Assembly (NCBI GenBank): GCA_020635955.1
Contig: JACJYW010000007.1
Coordinates: 124,001 to 188,000 of the forward strand
DNA: 64,000 nucleotides
Source of the DNA: Crocinitomicaceae bacterium
Lineage (GTDB): Bacteria > Bacteroidota > Bacteroidia > Flavobacteriales_D > Crocinitomicaceae
Direction of reading: 5' to 3'
Made by a program: the position numbers and the translations under genes
The notes under the pieces: generated by a model
What the model saw: the letters and a program-made list of their open reading frames with translations, nothing else
Told to the model about the DNA's origin: nothing
The model's database searches: none
In this document: in pieces, positions 39,234-45,455 of the stretch
Position numbering within the stretch: position 1 is the stretch's first letter
How the letters are laid out: the number at the start of each line of letters is the position of its first letter

Positions 39234-39950
39234 CTACTTTATTTTAATAGCCGTTTGATAATAATTATTAACCCCACCTAATACTTCATATTCCAGATAG
39301 AATGAAGTTGTCCATTCTCTAAATGCCTTAAACTCATGCATTGGAACGTTGAATTCGTCAAAAAAGATAATATCACCAGATTTTAGATACGGTGTGATCA
39401 AAGTTAGAACATACAACGTTGCCGTGTACAAATCAGCATCCATATGAATAACCTTCTTCTTTTCTGGCTGATAATCATTTAAAAATGGAATTAATGTTTG
39501 CTGGAATAGACCCTGATAAAACTTGTAACGAGTATCATCATATTTAGGTGGTTCATTTCCATTATCCATATCACCAGCTTTGAACGGCCCCCAGTCTTCA
39601 GGCAAGCCTGAAAAAGTATCGAATCCATAAAATCTGGCATCTTCATTTTTAATCCTATTCATCCACCACTCAAATGAATGTCCACGTGATACTCCAAATT
39701 CTAAATAATCAATATTACTATCTAAATTCTCTGATTCAATCACATATTCAAAAAGTCCTTCTCTCTTCTTATAATCAAACTTGAATGAATAAAAATCAGA
39801 ATATCCTGACTTCTTGTGTTTTGCTATCCATTTGGACAAATGAGAAACATTAGCAAAGAAGCTCAACGCATATTTAGGATAAAATCGATCTAGTCTTAAT
39901 ACAAAAAAGAAACCTTTAAACTTTCCACGCAAGCGACTTACTTTTGCCAT
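39234..39950 (-). CDS. TylF/MycF-type class I methyltransferase
   Basis: A 238-residue protein of the macrocin O-methyltransferase (TylF) family. Its motif I is DYLEFGVSRGHSFEWWM. It then has FYGFDTFSGLPEDWG, the conserved VIHMDADLYTATLYVL containing the metal-binding Asp, and GDIIFFDEF with further acidic metal ligands. This family methylates sugar hydroxyls, and the polysaccharide neighbours suggest an O-methylation of a capsule or LPS sugar. It is convergent with rfbB and separated from it by 40 bp. No co-transcribed partner is visible. Confidence 0.8.
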   Translation of the reverse strand: MAKVSRLRGKFKGFFFVLRLDRFYPKYALSFFANVSHLSKWIAKHKKSGYSDFYSFKFDYKKREGLFEYVIESENLDSNIDYLEFGVSRGHSFEWWMNRIKNEDARFYGFDTFSGLPEDWGPFKAGDMDNGNEPPKYDDTRYKFYQGLFQQTLIPFLNDYQPEKKKVIHMDADLYTATLYVLTLITPYLKSGDIIFFDEFNVPMHEFKAFREWTTSFYLEYEVLGGVNNYYQTAIKIK

Positions 39951-40055
39951 AATAGGATTTAATGATTAATAAGTGGAGCAAATTTAAACTAATACTCATA
40001 AATATGCTGCAATACTCTATAAAAGTGAATTTTCAAGTCTCGATAGACTATTGAC

Positions 40056-40295
40056 TCATTTTATTAAATGTCTCAATGCATTTAATATTTTCTCATGATG
40101 ATCTGTGCCAAATTCCCTGATCACATACGATCTAACTTCTTCTGAATTTACACTTTCACACAGGTAATCTTCAAAAGAACATACATGGGCTCCACCACCT
40201 GATGGACCCGGCCCATCTTGTCCAGCATAAACTTTACCATTCGTCAGTTCATAGTAAAGGATAATAAAATTACCTCCTGATTTTTGATGTCTCAT
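40056..40295 (-). CDS. Small hypothetical protein, translationally coupled to the DUF2891 gene
   Basis: A 79-residue protein with no signal peptide and no recognised family. The sequence has an N-terminal strand (NFIILYYEL), a Gly/Pro-rich turn (GQDGPGPSGGGAH), two cysteines and a C-terminal helical half. The start overlaps the stop of the DUF2891 gene in an ATGA, a usual sign of a real co-expressed gene. I cannot assign a function. Confidence 0.55.
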   Translation of the reverse strand: MRHQKSGGNFIILYYELTNGKVYAGQDGPGPSGGGAHVCSFEDYLCESVNSEEVRSYVIREFGTDHHEKILNALRHLIK

Positions 40296-41371
40296 TTCAT
40301 TGAATTTTCCCTGGACTCCAGTGCTTTAACATAAAAGCTCGCCAACCAATGACTACCCATATAATTGCTATTGATCACCTGATCTGCTGAACTAAGTACA
40401 TGCGTATCGGCTAGTTTTACTAGGTGTTCTCCCTTCTTTCCAAGCACATCAGCAATTTGATAAAGGCACCAGGCTCTTGAGAAATTTAGCCCATCTAAAT
40501 GAACCAATTTCCCATCTGTACGATCGATCACCCTTCCCGGCTCAAGTGTAAAATCTTTATTGAGTAACTGCGGTAAATATTCGCCTAACCAATTTTCAAA
40601 ATCCTTTTTTGAATACACCTTAGACATTAATTCAGCTTCCTGTAAGCAAGGAGAAATGAAATCAAATCCACTTGGTTCCCAATTCAAAGGACAACCCTGG
40701 TCATTGGCAAAGAATTCCTTACTCCTGCTTAAAATCAGATTTTCAAGATCCTCATCCCCTACCACTCTTGAATAATCCAGGGCTAGTGATAAACCAAAAG
40801 CTGTATTGGTATGTTCGCCTACCCTAACAGGATAAACCAGTTTTGGTAAGAATTCTTTATAAAATGAAGTTATTTGATCAATAAGAGATTGCAGATTATT
40901 TGTCCATTTATGCTCACTATTCAAAGGTGACTTGTATAATTCAGCATATAATTTCAGAATCCAAGCCCAACCATAAGTGCGTTCAAAAGACTTATTTAGC
41001 GAAGGTTGAAAATATGCCAGTTCCTGCTGGACCTTTGACACCTGAAACTGAAAATCAAACACTTTAGACACCTGCTTTTCTAGTTCAGTTCCTGGATTGT
41101 TATTCATCAACTTTGCTAATAACCAATGTCCATGAACAGATGAATGCCAATCAAAACATCCATAAAAAATGGGATGTAGCTCTTTAGGAGACTGCAGATG
41201 CGTTGAATCCGTCAAAACCTGATTCAGCTTATTCGGATATTCTTTGTAAATACACTCAAGGGGTACTTCAGCAAATTCAACTGATCGATCATAATTCAAC
41301 TCCAACTTCGAATCCTGACCAAATGAAACGAAAGACAATAATAATATACCAATGATGATCTTTAAATTCAT
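40292..41371 (-). CDS. DUF2891-family secreted protein
   Basis: The signal peptide (MNLKIIIGILLLSFVSFG, then QDS) is followed by the DUF2891 signature FYGCFDWHSSVHGHWLLAKL and further family segments such as YGWAWILKLYAEL, YPVRVGEHTNTAFGLSLALDY and GCPLNWEPSGFDF. These blocks suggest an alpha/alpha-toroid-like hydrolase or lyase scaffold, but the activity is unknown. The 359-residue length is normal. It is coupled to the small downstream gene by a 4-bp overlap. It lies between polysaccharide genes, though that may be coincidence. Confidence 0.82.
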   Translation of the reverse strand: MNLKIIIGILLLSFVSFGQDSKLELNYDRSVEFAEVPLECIYKEYPNKLNQVLTDSTHLQSPKELHPIFYGCFDWHSSVHGHWLLAKLMNNNPGTELEKQVSKVFDFQFQVSKVQQELAYFQPSLNKSFERTYGWAWILKLYAELYKSPLNSEHKWTNNLQSLIDQITSFYKEFLPKLVYPVRVGEHTNTAFGLSLALDYSRVVGDEDLENLILSRSKEFFANDQGCPLNWEPSGFDFISPCLQEAELMSKVYSKKDFENWLGEYLPQLLNKDFTLEPGRVIDRTDGKLVHLDGLNFSRAWCLYQIADVLGKKGEHLVKLADTHVLSSADQVINSNYMGSHWLASFYVKALESRENSMK

Positions 41372-41416
41372 ACAATACGTTAACTTAAATGTCTCAATTC
41401 TTCATAAAGATATAAG

Positions 41417-41424
41417 TACTTTTG
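41417..41424 (+). promoter_or_regulatory. -7 promoter box before the CpsB-type phosphatase
   Basis: TACTTTTG is a perfect TAnnTTTG match ending 4 nt before the GTG start at 41429, with no clear TTG at the usual upstream spacing. The mRNA would be close to leaderless. Confidence 0.4.
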
Positions 41425-41428
41425 AACC

Positions 41429-42175
41429 GTGGGGATATTTCAAAACATATTCAAAAAAGAACCTAAACTGGAACCTCTTGATCTTGGTATCCTGCAAACC
41501 GACCTACACTCTCATTTGATTCCAGGAATAGATGATGGTTCAAAAAGCATGGAAATGTCCCTGGATCTTTTAAAACGATTTTCTGCACTGGGCTACAAAA
41601 AGGTGATCACTACGCCTCACATAATGAGTGACTATTACAAAAATACTCCTGAGATCATTTTAGGAGGTTTGGAGAAAGTGAAAGAGGCCATTGCTATTGA
41701 GGGTATTAATATTGAAATAGAAGCGGCAGCAGAATATTATCTAGATCATAGATTCAGAGAATTGATCAAGGAGAAAAACCTTTTGACCTTTGGAGATAGA
41801 TATGTTCTTTTTGAATTATCCTTTACAGCTGAACCACCAGGCGTGAAGGAGGCCATTTTTGAAATGATCATGGAAGGATACAAGCCCATTCTGGCCCATA
41901 TTGAACGATATCCTTTTTATATTAACGAATGGGATACCATTAATAATTTGAGAGAAAGAGGATGCCTACTTCAATTGAATATTAATTCTTTGAGTGGCCA
42001 ATATGGACCTCAGGTAAAAAAAATGGCAGAAACCATTATAGACAAGGATTTGATAGATGTTGTTGGTTCAGATTGTCACCACATGGGTCATCTAGACCTG
42101 ATGGAGAATCTCAGAACAAATTTTCACTTGCATAAGATTGCCAATAAGCCCAATCTATTGAATAAAATACTATAG
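41429..42175 (+). CDS. CpsB/CapC-type tyrosine phosphatase (PHP domain)
   Basis: A metal-dependent protein-tyrosine phosphatase that in Gram-positive and many Bacteroidota systems controls capsule polymerisation. The 248-residue PHP protein has D25-x-H27-x-H29 in DLHSHLIPGIDDGS, TTPHIM (His near 62), the metal-binding Glu-rich segment, PILAHIERYPFY and a C-terminal SDCHHMGHL. All ligand blocks are present. It must start at the GTG (41429), because an in-frame TGA lies at 41423-41425 and the next ATG falls inside the first PHP strand region. It is the last gene before the tandem small-RNA region. Confidence 0.86.
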   Translation: MGIFQNIFKKEPKLEPLDLGILQTDLHSHLIPGIDDGSKSMEMSLDLLKRFSALGYKKVITTPHIMSDYYKNTPEIILGGLEKVKEAIAIEGINIEIEAAAEYYLDHRFRELIKEKNLLTFGDRYVLFELSFTAEPPGVKEAIFEMIMEGYKPILAHIERYPFYINEWDTINNLRERGCLLQLNINSLSGQYGPQVKKMAETIIDKDLIDVVGSDCHHMGHLDLMENLRTNFHLHKIANKPNLLNKIL

Positions 42176-42183
42176 GTGTTATT

Positions 42184-42220
42184 TCATTCACCGAATCATT
42201 TTGTCATTCACCGATTTTTT
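42184..42220 (+). promoter_or_regulatory. Double TCATTCACCGA element upstream of unit 1
   Basis: TCATTCACCGA occurs at 42184-42194 and again at 42204-42214, exactly 20 bp apart (about two helix turns). The second copy continues into a T-run. A direct repeat on one DNA face looks like a dimer operator. The same motif heads units 2 and 3. Confidence 0.5.
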
Positions 42221-42265
42221 CATACACCTTATCTGAATTCTTTTCTGAACTCGAATATGTTGAGC

Positions 42266-42273
42266 TAAATTAG
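42266..42273 (+). promoter_or_regulatory. TAAATTAG box (candidate -7 element) of unit 1
   Basis: TAAATTAG, close to TAnnTTTG, is kept in all three units at the same place, preceded by GTTGA and two bases. The expected transcription start is near 42279. No TTG at the normal spacing is seen, suggesting dependence on an activator bound at the upstream element. Confidence 0.5.
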
Positions 42274-42278
42274 TAACA

Positions 42279-42423
42279 ACACTACGAGAAAATGGTTTGG
42301 AATTAGATACTGATTCAAAAACTCAAAAATACCGCCTGGCGGATAAAATATTTAAAATAATCTATTTATAGATTGAGGTTCAAAAGGGAAAAAAGAAGGC
42401 TACCGGAAAGGTGGTCTTTTTTT
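42279..42423 (+). ncRNA. Candidate small RNA, sibling 1
   Basis: Predicted transcript of about 145 nt from the TAAATTAG box to the terminator. By eye it has four hairpins. First is an imperfect stem over 42295-42322 (GTTT/AAAC and GAAT/ATTC arms). The second is CCGCctgGCGG at 42332-42342, and the third is AATCTA-loop-TAGATT at 42359-42374. The terminator follows. Between the third hairpin and the terminator lies the single-stranded GAGGTTCAAAAGGGAAAA, kept in all three units. The middle region is nearly identical to unit 2. No known RNA family is claimed. Confidence 0.6.
42398..42423 (+). terminator. Terminator of sibling 1
   Basis: GGCTACC (42398-42404) pairs with GGTGGTC (42410-42416) using two G-T wobbles around GGAAA, and is followed by seven Ts. 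Confidence 0.85.
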
Positions 42424-42466
42424 ATTTGCTCTTTTCTATTCAAGAATTACACTTAACGACAATTAA

Positions 42467-42485
42467 TGTCATTCACCGATTTTTT
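42467..42485 (+). promoter_or_regulatory. Upstream element of unit 2
   Basis: TGTCATTCACCGATTTTTT is identical to unit 1. It is followed by GCGTCAACTCATCTGAATT, which replaces the unit 1 sequence, and preceded by CGACAAT, also present before unit 3. Confidence 0.45.
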
Positions 42486-42530
42486 GCGTCAACTCATCTG
42501 AATTCTATTCTGAACTCGGTAATGTTGACT

Positions 42531-42538
42531 TAAATTAG
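42531..42538 (+). promoter_or_regulatory. TAAATTAG box of unit 2
   Basis: Same box and context (GTTGACT before it) as in unit 1. The expected start is near 42544. Confidence 0.45.
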
Positions 42539-42543
42539 TCTCA

Positions 42544-42685
42544 ACACTACGAAAAAATGGTTTGGAATTAGATACTGATTCAAAAACTCATAATACCGCC
42601 TGGCGGAAAAATATTTAAAATAATCTATTTAATAGATTGAGGTTCAAAAGGGAAAAAGAAGGCTGCCGGAATGGCGGCCTTTTTT
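42544..42685 (+). ncRNA. Candidate small RNA, sibling 2
   Basis: Predicted transcript of about 142 nt, with the same four hairpins as sibling 1. The third hairpin is AATCTA-TTTAA-TAGATT, with one extra loop base but an unchanged stem. The terminator stem differs from sibling 1 at two pairs by changes that keep pairing. The central part differs from sibling 1 only by scattered single bases. Confidence 0.6.
42661..42685 (+). terminator. Terminator of sibling 2
   Basis: GGCTGCC (42661-42667) pairs with GGCGGCC (42673-42679) around GGAAT, then six Ts. Relative to sibling 1 an A-T pair is replaced by G-C and a G-T by G-C. Confidence 0.88.
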
Positions 42686-42725
42686 ATTGTGTTCCAAGAA
42701 AAAAATTTCATTTATCGACAATACA

Positions 42726-42744
42726 TGTCATTCACCGATTTTTT
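42726..42744 (+). promoter_or_regulatory. Upstream element of unit 3
   Basis: Identical TGTCATTCACCGATTTTTT, followed by GTGTCAACTCATCAGAAT, closely matching unit 2. Confidence 0.45.
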
Positions 42745-42789
42745 GTGTCAACTCATCAGAATAATAAAAAAAGAGCATTGAAGTTGACG

Positions 42790-42797
42790 TAAATTAG
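42790..42797 (+). promoter_or_regulatory. TAAATTAG box of unit 3
   Basis: Same box, preceded by GTTGACG. The start is expected near 42803. Confidence 0.45.
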
Positions 42798-42802
42798 AGT
42801 AT

Positions 42803-42929
42803 CGCTAAGCGGTTAAAGATCTAAAACAAAAGTCGGCTTAGAGCAGACACAAAATATTAAAAATAATCTATTTATAGATTGAGGTTCAAAAGGGAAAAAA
42901 AGAAGGCTACCGAGAGGCAGCCTTTTTTT
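42803..42929 (+). ncRNA. Candidate small RNA, sibling 3 (divergent core)
   Basis: Predicted transcript of about 127 nt. The promoter side and the 3' half (AATCTA hairpin, GAGGTTCAAAAGGGAAAA and terminator) match siblings 1 and 2. The first two hairpins are replaced by unrelated sequence in which CTAAGC (near 42806) can pair with GCTTAG (near 42836). It ends close to the convergent yqeY stop (42957). Confidence 0.5.
42905..42929 (+). terminator. Terminator of sibling 3
   Basis: GGCTACC (42905-42911) pairs with GGCAGCC (42916-42922) with one A-C mismatch and loop GAGA, then seven Ts. Confidence 0.8.
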
Positions 42930-42956
42930 ATTTGAATATTCTTAGAATGTTCTCGC

Positions 42957-43403
42957 TTATTTTGACAATTCTTCTTTAACGATCTGTGATATTACTTTAC
43001 CATCCGCTTTTCCAGATAATTCTCCCATCACTGGCCCCATTACTTTACCCATATCTTGAGGACCAGCAGCTCCAACCGCAGCAATTTTTGCCTGTACTGC
43101 TTTACGAATATCATCTTCAGACATCATTTCAGGCATATATTGAGCTATGATCTCTGCCTGGAATTTCTCATCTGCTGCAAGATCTTCTCTACCCTCTTTC
43201 ATGTAAAGATCATACGTATCTAATCTTTGTTTATACAATTTAACAACGATCTTATTCGCAGCCTCATCTGTTACTTCTCCAGACCCACTTGTAGCCTCTA
43301 ATAAAAGTTTAGACTTGATATCTCTTAAAGCAGCTAATTTACCTGCTTCTTTTGCTTTCATTGCCTCTTTTATGTCGTTGTTGATACGTTCCGTTAAGCT
43401 CAT
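42957..43403 (-). CDS. yqeY: GatB/YqeY domain protein
   Basis: A 148-residue stand-alone YqeY domain, related to the tRNA-binding tail of the amidotransferase GatB. Its role in the cell is unsettled. The start MSLTERINNDIKEAMKAKEAGKLAALRDIKSKLL and the final GKVMGPVMGELSGKADGKVISQIVKEEL are the family blocks. It lies downstream of ftsZ after a terminator and a repeat element, so it is probably a separate unit. Its 3' end faces the small-RNA array with a 27-bp gap. Confidence 0.92.
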   Translation of the reverse strand: MSLTERINNDIKEAMKAKEAGKLAALRDIKSKLLLEATSGSGEVTDEAANKIVVKLYKQRLDTYDLYMKEGREDLAADEKFQAEIIAQYMPEMMSEDDIRKAVQAKIAAVGAAGPQDMGKVMGPVMGELSGKADGKVISQIVKEELSK

Positions 43404-43480
43404 AATATTGATTTATTTGACTACAAAGTTGGTATTTTTTTAGGTCTTTTTAATTAAGAACGGTGATAAGTTGTGCAATA

Positions 43481-43606
43481 GTCATTTCGAAAGAGGTTAC
43501 CTATTGAGAAATCTTTAGACAATGGAGGAAAGAAATCTGAAGATTTGGCTTCGCCGAACTTACGTTTCTCCATGCGATCAACTGAGTTGATCTTAGTCGA
43601 AATGAC
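43481..43606. repeat. 126-bp palindromic element with 10-bp terminal inverted repeats
   Basis: GTCATTTCGA (43481-43490) and TCGAAATGAC (43597-43606) are perfect inverted termini. The interior contains GAGAAA and TTTCTC and several copies of AAATCT/AGATTT-like strings. There is no reading frame. The layout is that of a small non-autonomous or REP-like intergenic element. It lies between yqeY and the ftsZ terminator. Confidence 0.65.
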
Positions 43607-43628
43607 ATCAGAAGAAACAATTTAAACC

Positions 43629-43653
43629 AAAAATCCCACCGCAATGGGTGGGA
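43629..43653 (-). terminator. Rho-independent terminator after ftsZ
   Basis: On the minus strand TCCCACC (43653-43647) pairs with GGTGGGA (43640-43634) and is followed by a run of Ts (43633-43629). It ends the division cluster. Confidence 0.85.
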
Positions 43654-43675
43654 CTTTCAGCTAATTAAATCAAAA

Positions 43676-45241
43676 TTAATCTACGTTGTCGTGTAGAAAG
43701 GAATTATTCTGCTTGAGTTCGATCTTACGTTGTCCATTCTCTTCTTCAGTTTCAGACAATGTAAACTTGCTCAAATTATCTTCAGATGAATGTGGTACAT
43801 CATCAAATTCAATTTTCTTTCTTTTATATGCAGGCTCTTTTTCAAGATCATCAATTCCCTCAGCTGATTTTAACTTCGAAGTATAGGATTGAATTCTTTC
43901 CATTCTCTCTTTCGCTTTCATTGCCTGTTCTTCTGGAGAGAGAACCGTTTTTGGTGCTACATTTGAAGATTCTACTTTCTCCTCAAGATCATCCGTTAAA
44001 TAGTGTTTGATCACTTCTTCTTCAGTATTCTCTTCTGTTTCAGCTTTTGCTTCAGCATTAATTGACCAGTTGATCTCAGTTTGCGAAGTAGTTTCTTCTT
44101 TAACGATCAAATATGGTTCATCTTCAATCTCTTCCTCAGCAAAGATCTTTGGTTCGATCTCCTTATTCTCCAATGTATTTTTTTGAGTTGGAGATTGAAT
44201 TGGCTGAGAGATCATTGTTGGCACAGATTCGTCATCCAGGCTCACTACCTTTTTCTCAGGAGCTCTTTCAAATCCTGTAACCGGAGAAGTATTGAATCCT
44301 GTGGCGATAACTGTAATGCAGATCGAATCGCCTAAAGCCTCATCATAACCATGTCCCCAAATAACATCAGCAGTAGCACCAGCTTCATCCTGAATATAAT
44401 CAGTGATATCACCGATCTCATCCATCAAGATCTCTTTATTTCCGTATGTGATATTCAACAATACATATTTAGCACCAGCAATATCATTATCATTCAACAA
44501 TGGAGAGGCTAATGCATTCTTCACAGCCTGAATAGCTCTGTTTTCGCCAGATGCTTCAGCAGATCCCATAATAGCAACACCAGAATCTTTCATTACCGTA
44601 CTCACATCATTGAAGTCAACGTTGATCATACCTGTCACCGAAATTACTTCTGCAATTCCTTTAGCTGCAGTAGCTAATACATCATCTGCTTGAGAAAAGG
44701 CATTACCCAAAGTCAGGTTACCAAACATTTCTCTTAAACGATCATTATTGATGATCAAAAGAGTATCAACGCTTTGTCTTAATTGCTCAAGTCCTTCTTC
44801 AGCCTGTAGCTTTCTTTTTCTACCTTCAAAAGCAAAAGGAACAGTTACGATACCAACAGTTAGGATATCCATCTCTTTTGCAATTTTAGCAACTACCGGA
44901 GCAGCTCCTGTTCCGGTTCCACCACCCATTCCGGCAGTGATAAACACCATTTTAGTATTCTTAGAAAGGATCTCCTTAATGTCATCAATATTCTCAATGG
45001 CAGCATTCTTACCAATTTCAGGAATTGCTCCTGCTCCTCTCCCTTCTGTAAGGCTTTGTCCTAATTGGATCTTCATAGGCACGGGAGAAATATCCAATGC
45101 TTGTTGATCCGTATTACAGATCACAAAGTCAACACCTTTAATTCCCATGTTATACATGTGATTTACGGCGTTACCTCCACCACCACCAATACCAATTACT
45201 TTGATAATTGAAGATGAATCTTTTGGTAAATCGAATTCCAT
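43676..45241 (-). CDS. ftsZ: Cell division protein FtsZ
   Basis: Tubulin-like GTPase that forms the division ring. I start at the ATG at 45241 (MEFDLPKDSSSIIKVIG), giving 521 residues. A longer frame from 45358 would add 39 residues that do not look like FtsZ and include a leader hairpin (see 45258-45273). Motifs are GGGGGNAVNH near the N-terminus, the tubulin signature GGGTGTGA at about residues 106-113, and the T7-loop region NVDFNDV. A long acidic linker of about 150 residues, rich in E, D, T and S, leads to a C-terminal tail. It is the last gene of the cluster, followed by a terminator. Confidence 0.96.
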   Translation of the reverse strand: MEFDLPKDSSSIIKVIGIGGGGGNAVNHMYNMGIKGVDFVICNTDQQALDISPVPMKIQLGQSLTEGRGAGAIPEIGKNAAIENIDDIKEILSKNTKMVFITAGMGGGTGTGAAPVVAKIAKEMDILTVGIVTVPFAFEGRKRKLQAEEGLEQLRQSVDTLLIINNDRLREMFGNLTLGNAFSQADDVLATAAKGIAEVISVTGMINVDFNDVSTVMKDSGVAIMGSAEASGENRAIQAVKNALASPLLNDNDIAGAKYVLLNITYGNKEILMDEIGDITDYIQDEAGATADVIWGHGYDEALGDSICITVIATGFNTSPVTGFERAPEKKVVSLDDESVPTMISQPIQSPTQKNTLENKEIEPKIFAEEEIEDEPYLIVKEETTSQTEINWSINAEAKAETEENTEEEVIKHYLTDDLEEKVESSNVAPKTVLSPEEQAMKAKERMERIQSYTSKLKSAEGIDDLEKEPAYKRKKIEFDDVPHSSEDNLSKFTLSETEEENGQRKIELKQNNSFLHDNVD

Positions 45242-45257
45242 AACTTCTAAGTTTAGG

Positions 45258-45273
45258 TCCGCTTCAGAGCGGA
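45258..45273 (-). repeat. Short hairpin in the ftsZ leader
   Basis: TCCGCT and AGCGGA form a 6-bp stem with loop TCAG, just upstream of the chosen ftsZ start and inside the longer reading frame. It supports treating that extension as untranslated. Confidence 0.4.
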
Positions 45274-45386
45274 TATTAGTGTTTTTAGTTGTTGTTGTGA
45301 GATGATGATTTTCAATCGCTTCGAGTAAATTAACTAGTTGCCTTATGTTTTCTTTCATCTCTATTTTTTAATTATTTTCTCGGTCA

Positions 45387-45454
45387 CTTCGAGTGCCTCA
45401 GTGTCCTCAATTAATTTCGTTAGCATTCAGTCAAGTTGGCTGAGCTTTTCGAAG
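45387..45454. repeat. 68-bp inverted repeat between ftsA and ftsZ
   Basis: CTTCGAgtgcCTCAG (45387-45401) is mirrored by CTGAGcttTTCGAAG (45440-45454), with both 6-bp and 5-bp blocks perfectly complementary. The core CTTCGAn..CTCAG is shared with the two copies at 52763 and 52849. Confidence 0.65.
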
Positions 45455-45455
45455 C

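Larger units (their letters stand above)
42180..42932 (+). repeat. Three tandem repeat units of about 260 bp (candidate small-RNA array)
   Basis: This is the stretch without a protein gene between the CpsB-type gene and yqeY. Three direct units begin at TGTCATTCACCG (42202, 42467 and 42726; spacings 265 and 259 bp). Each runs from that element through a TAAATTAG box to a terminator. Units 1 and 2 are nearly identical throughout. Unit 3 keeps the ends but has a different middle. A further TCATTCACCGA copy precedes unit 1 at 42184. No conserved reading frame spans the units. The only shared start codon gives M-V-W-N and stop in units 1 and 2. Confidence 0.9.

Noticed and set aside
42292..42306. 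Start codon with four codons (M-V-W-N) shared by sRNA units 1 and 2
   Set aside because: It is absent from unit 3 and too short, so more simply part of a structured RNA.
42375..42392. tRNA T-arm remnant (GGTTCAAA) in the sRNA units
   Set aside because: No flanking acceptor, D or anticodon stems are present, so only the short resemblance remains.
42180..42932. CRISPR array
   Set aside because: Units are about 260 bp with promoter and terminator, not short repeats with unique spacers, and no cas gene is present.
45242..45358. 39-residue N-terminal extension of FtsZ
   Set aside because: It is unlike FtsZ, includes a hairpin and CTTCGAG repeat-like sequence, and the ATG at 45241 gives a normal N-terminus.
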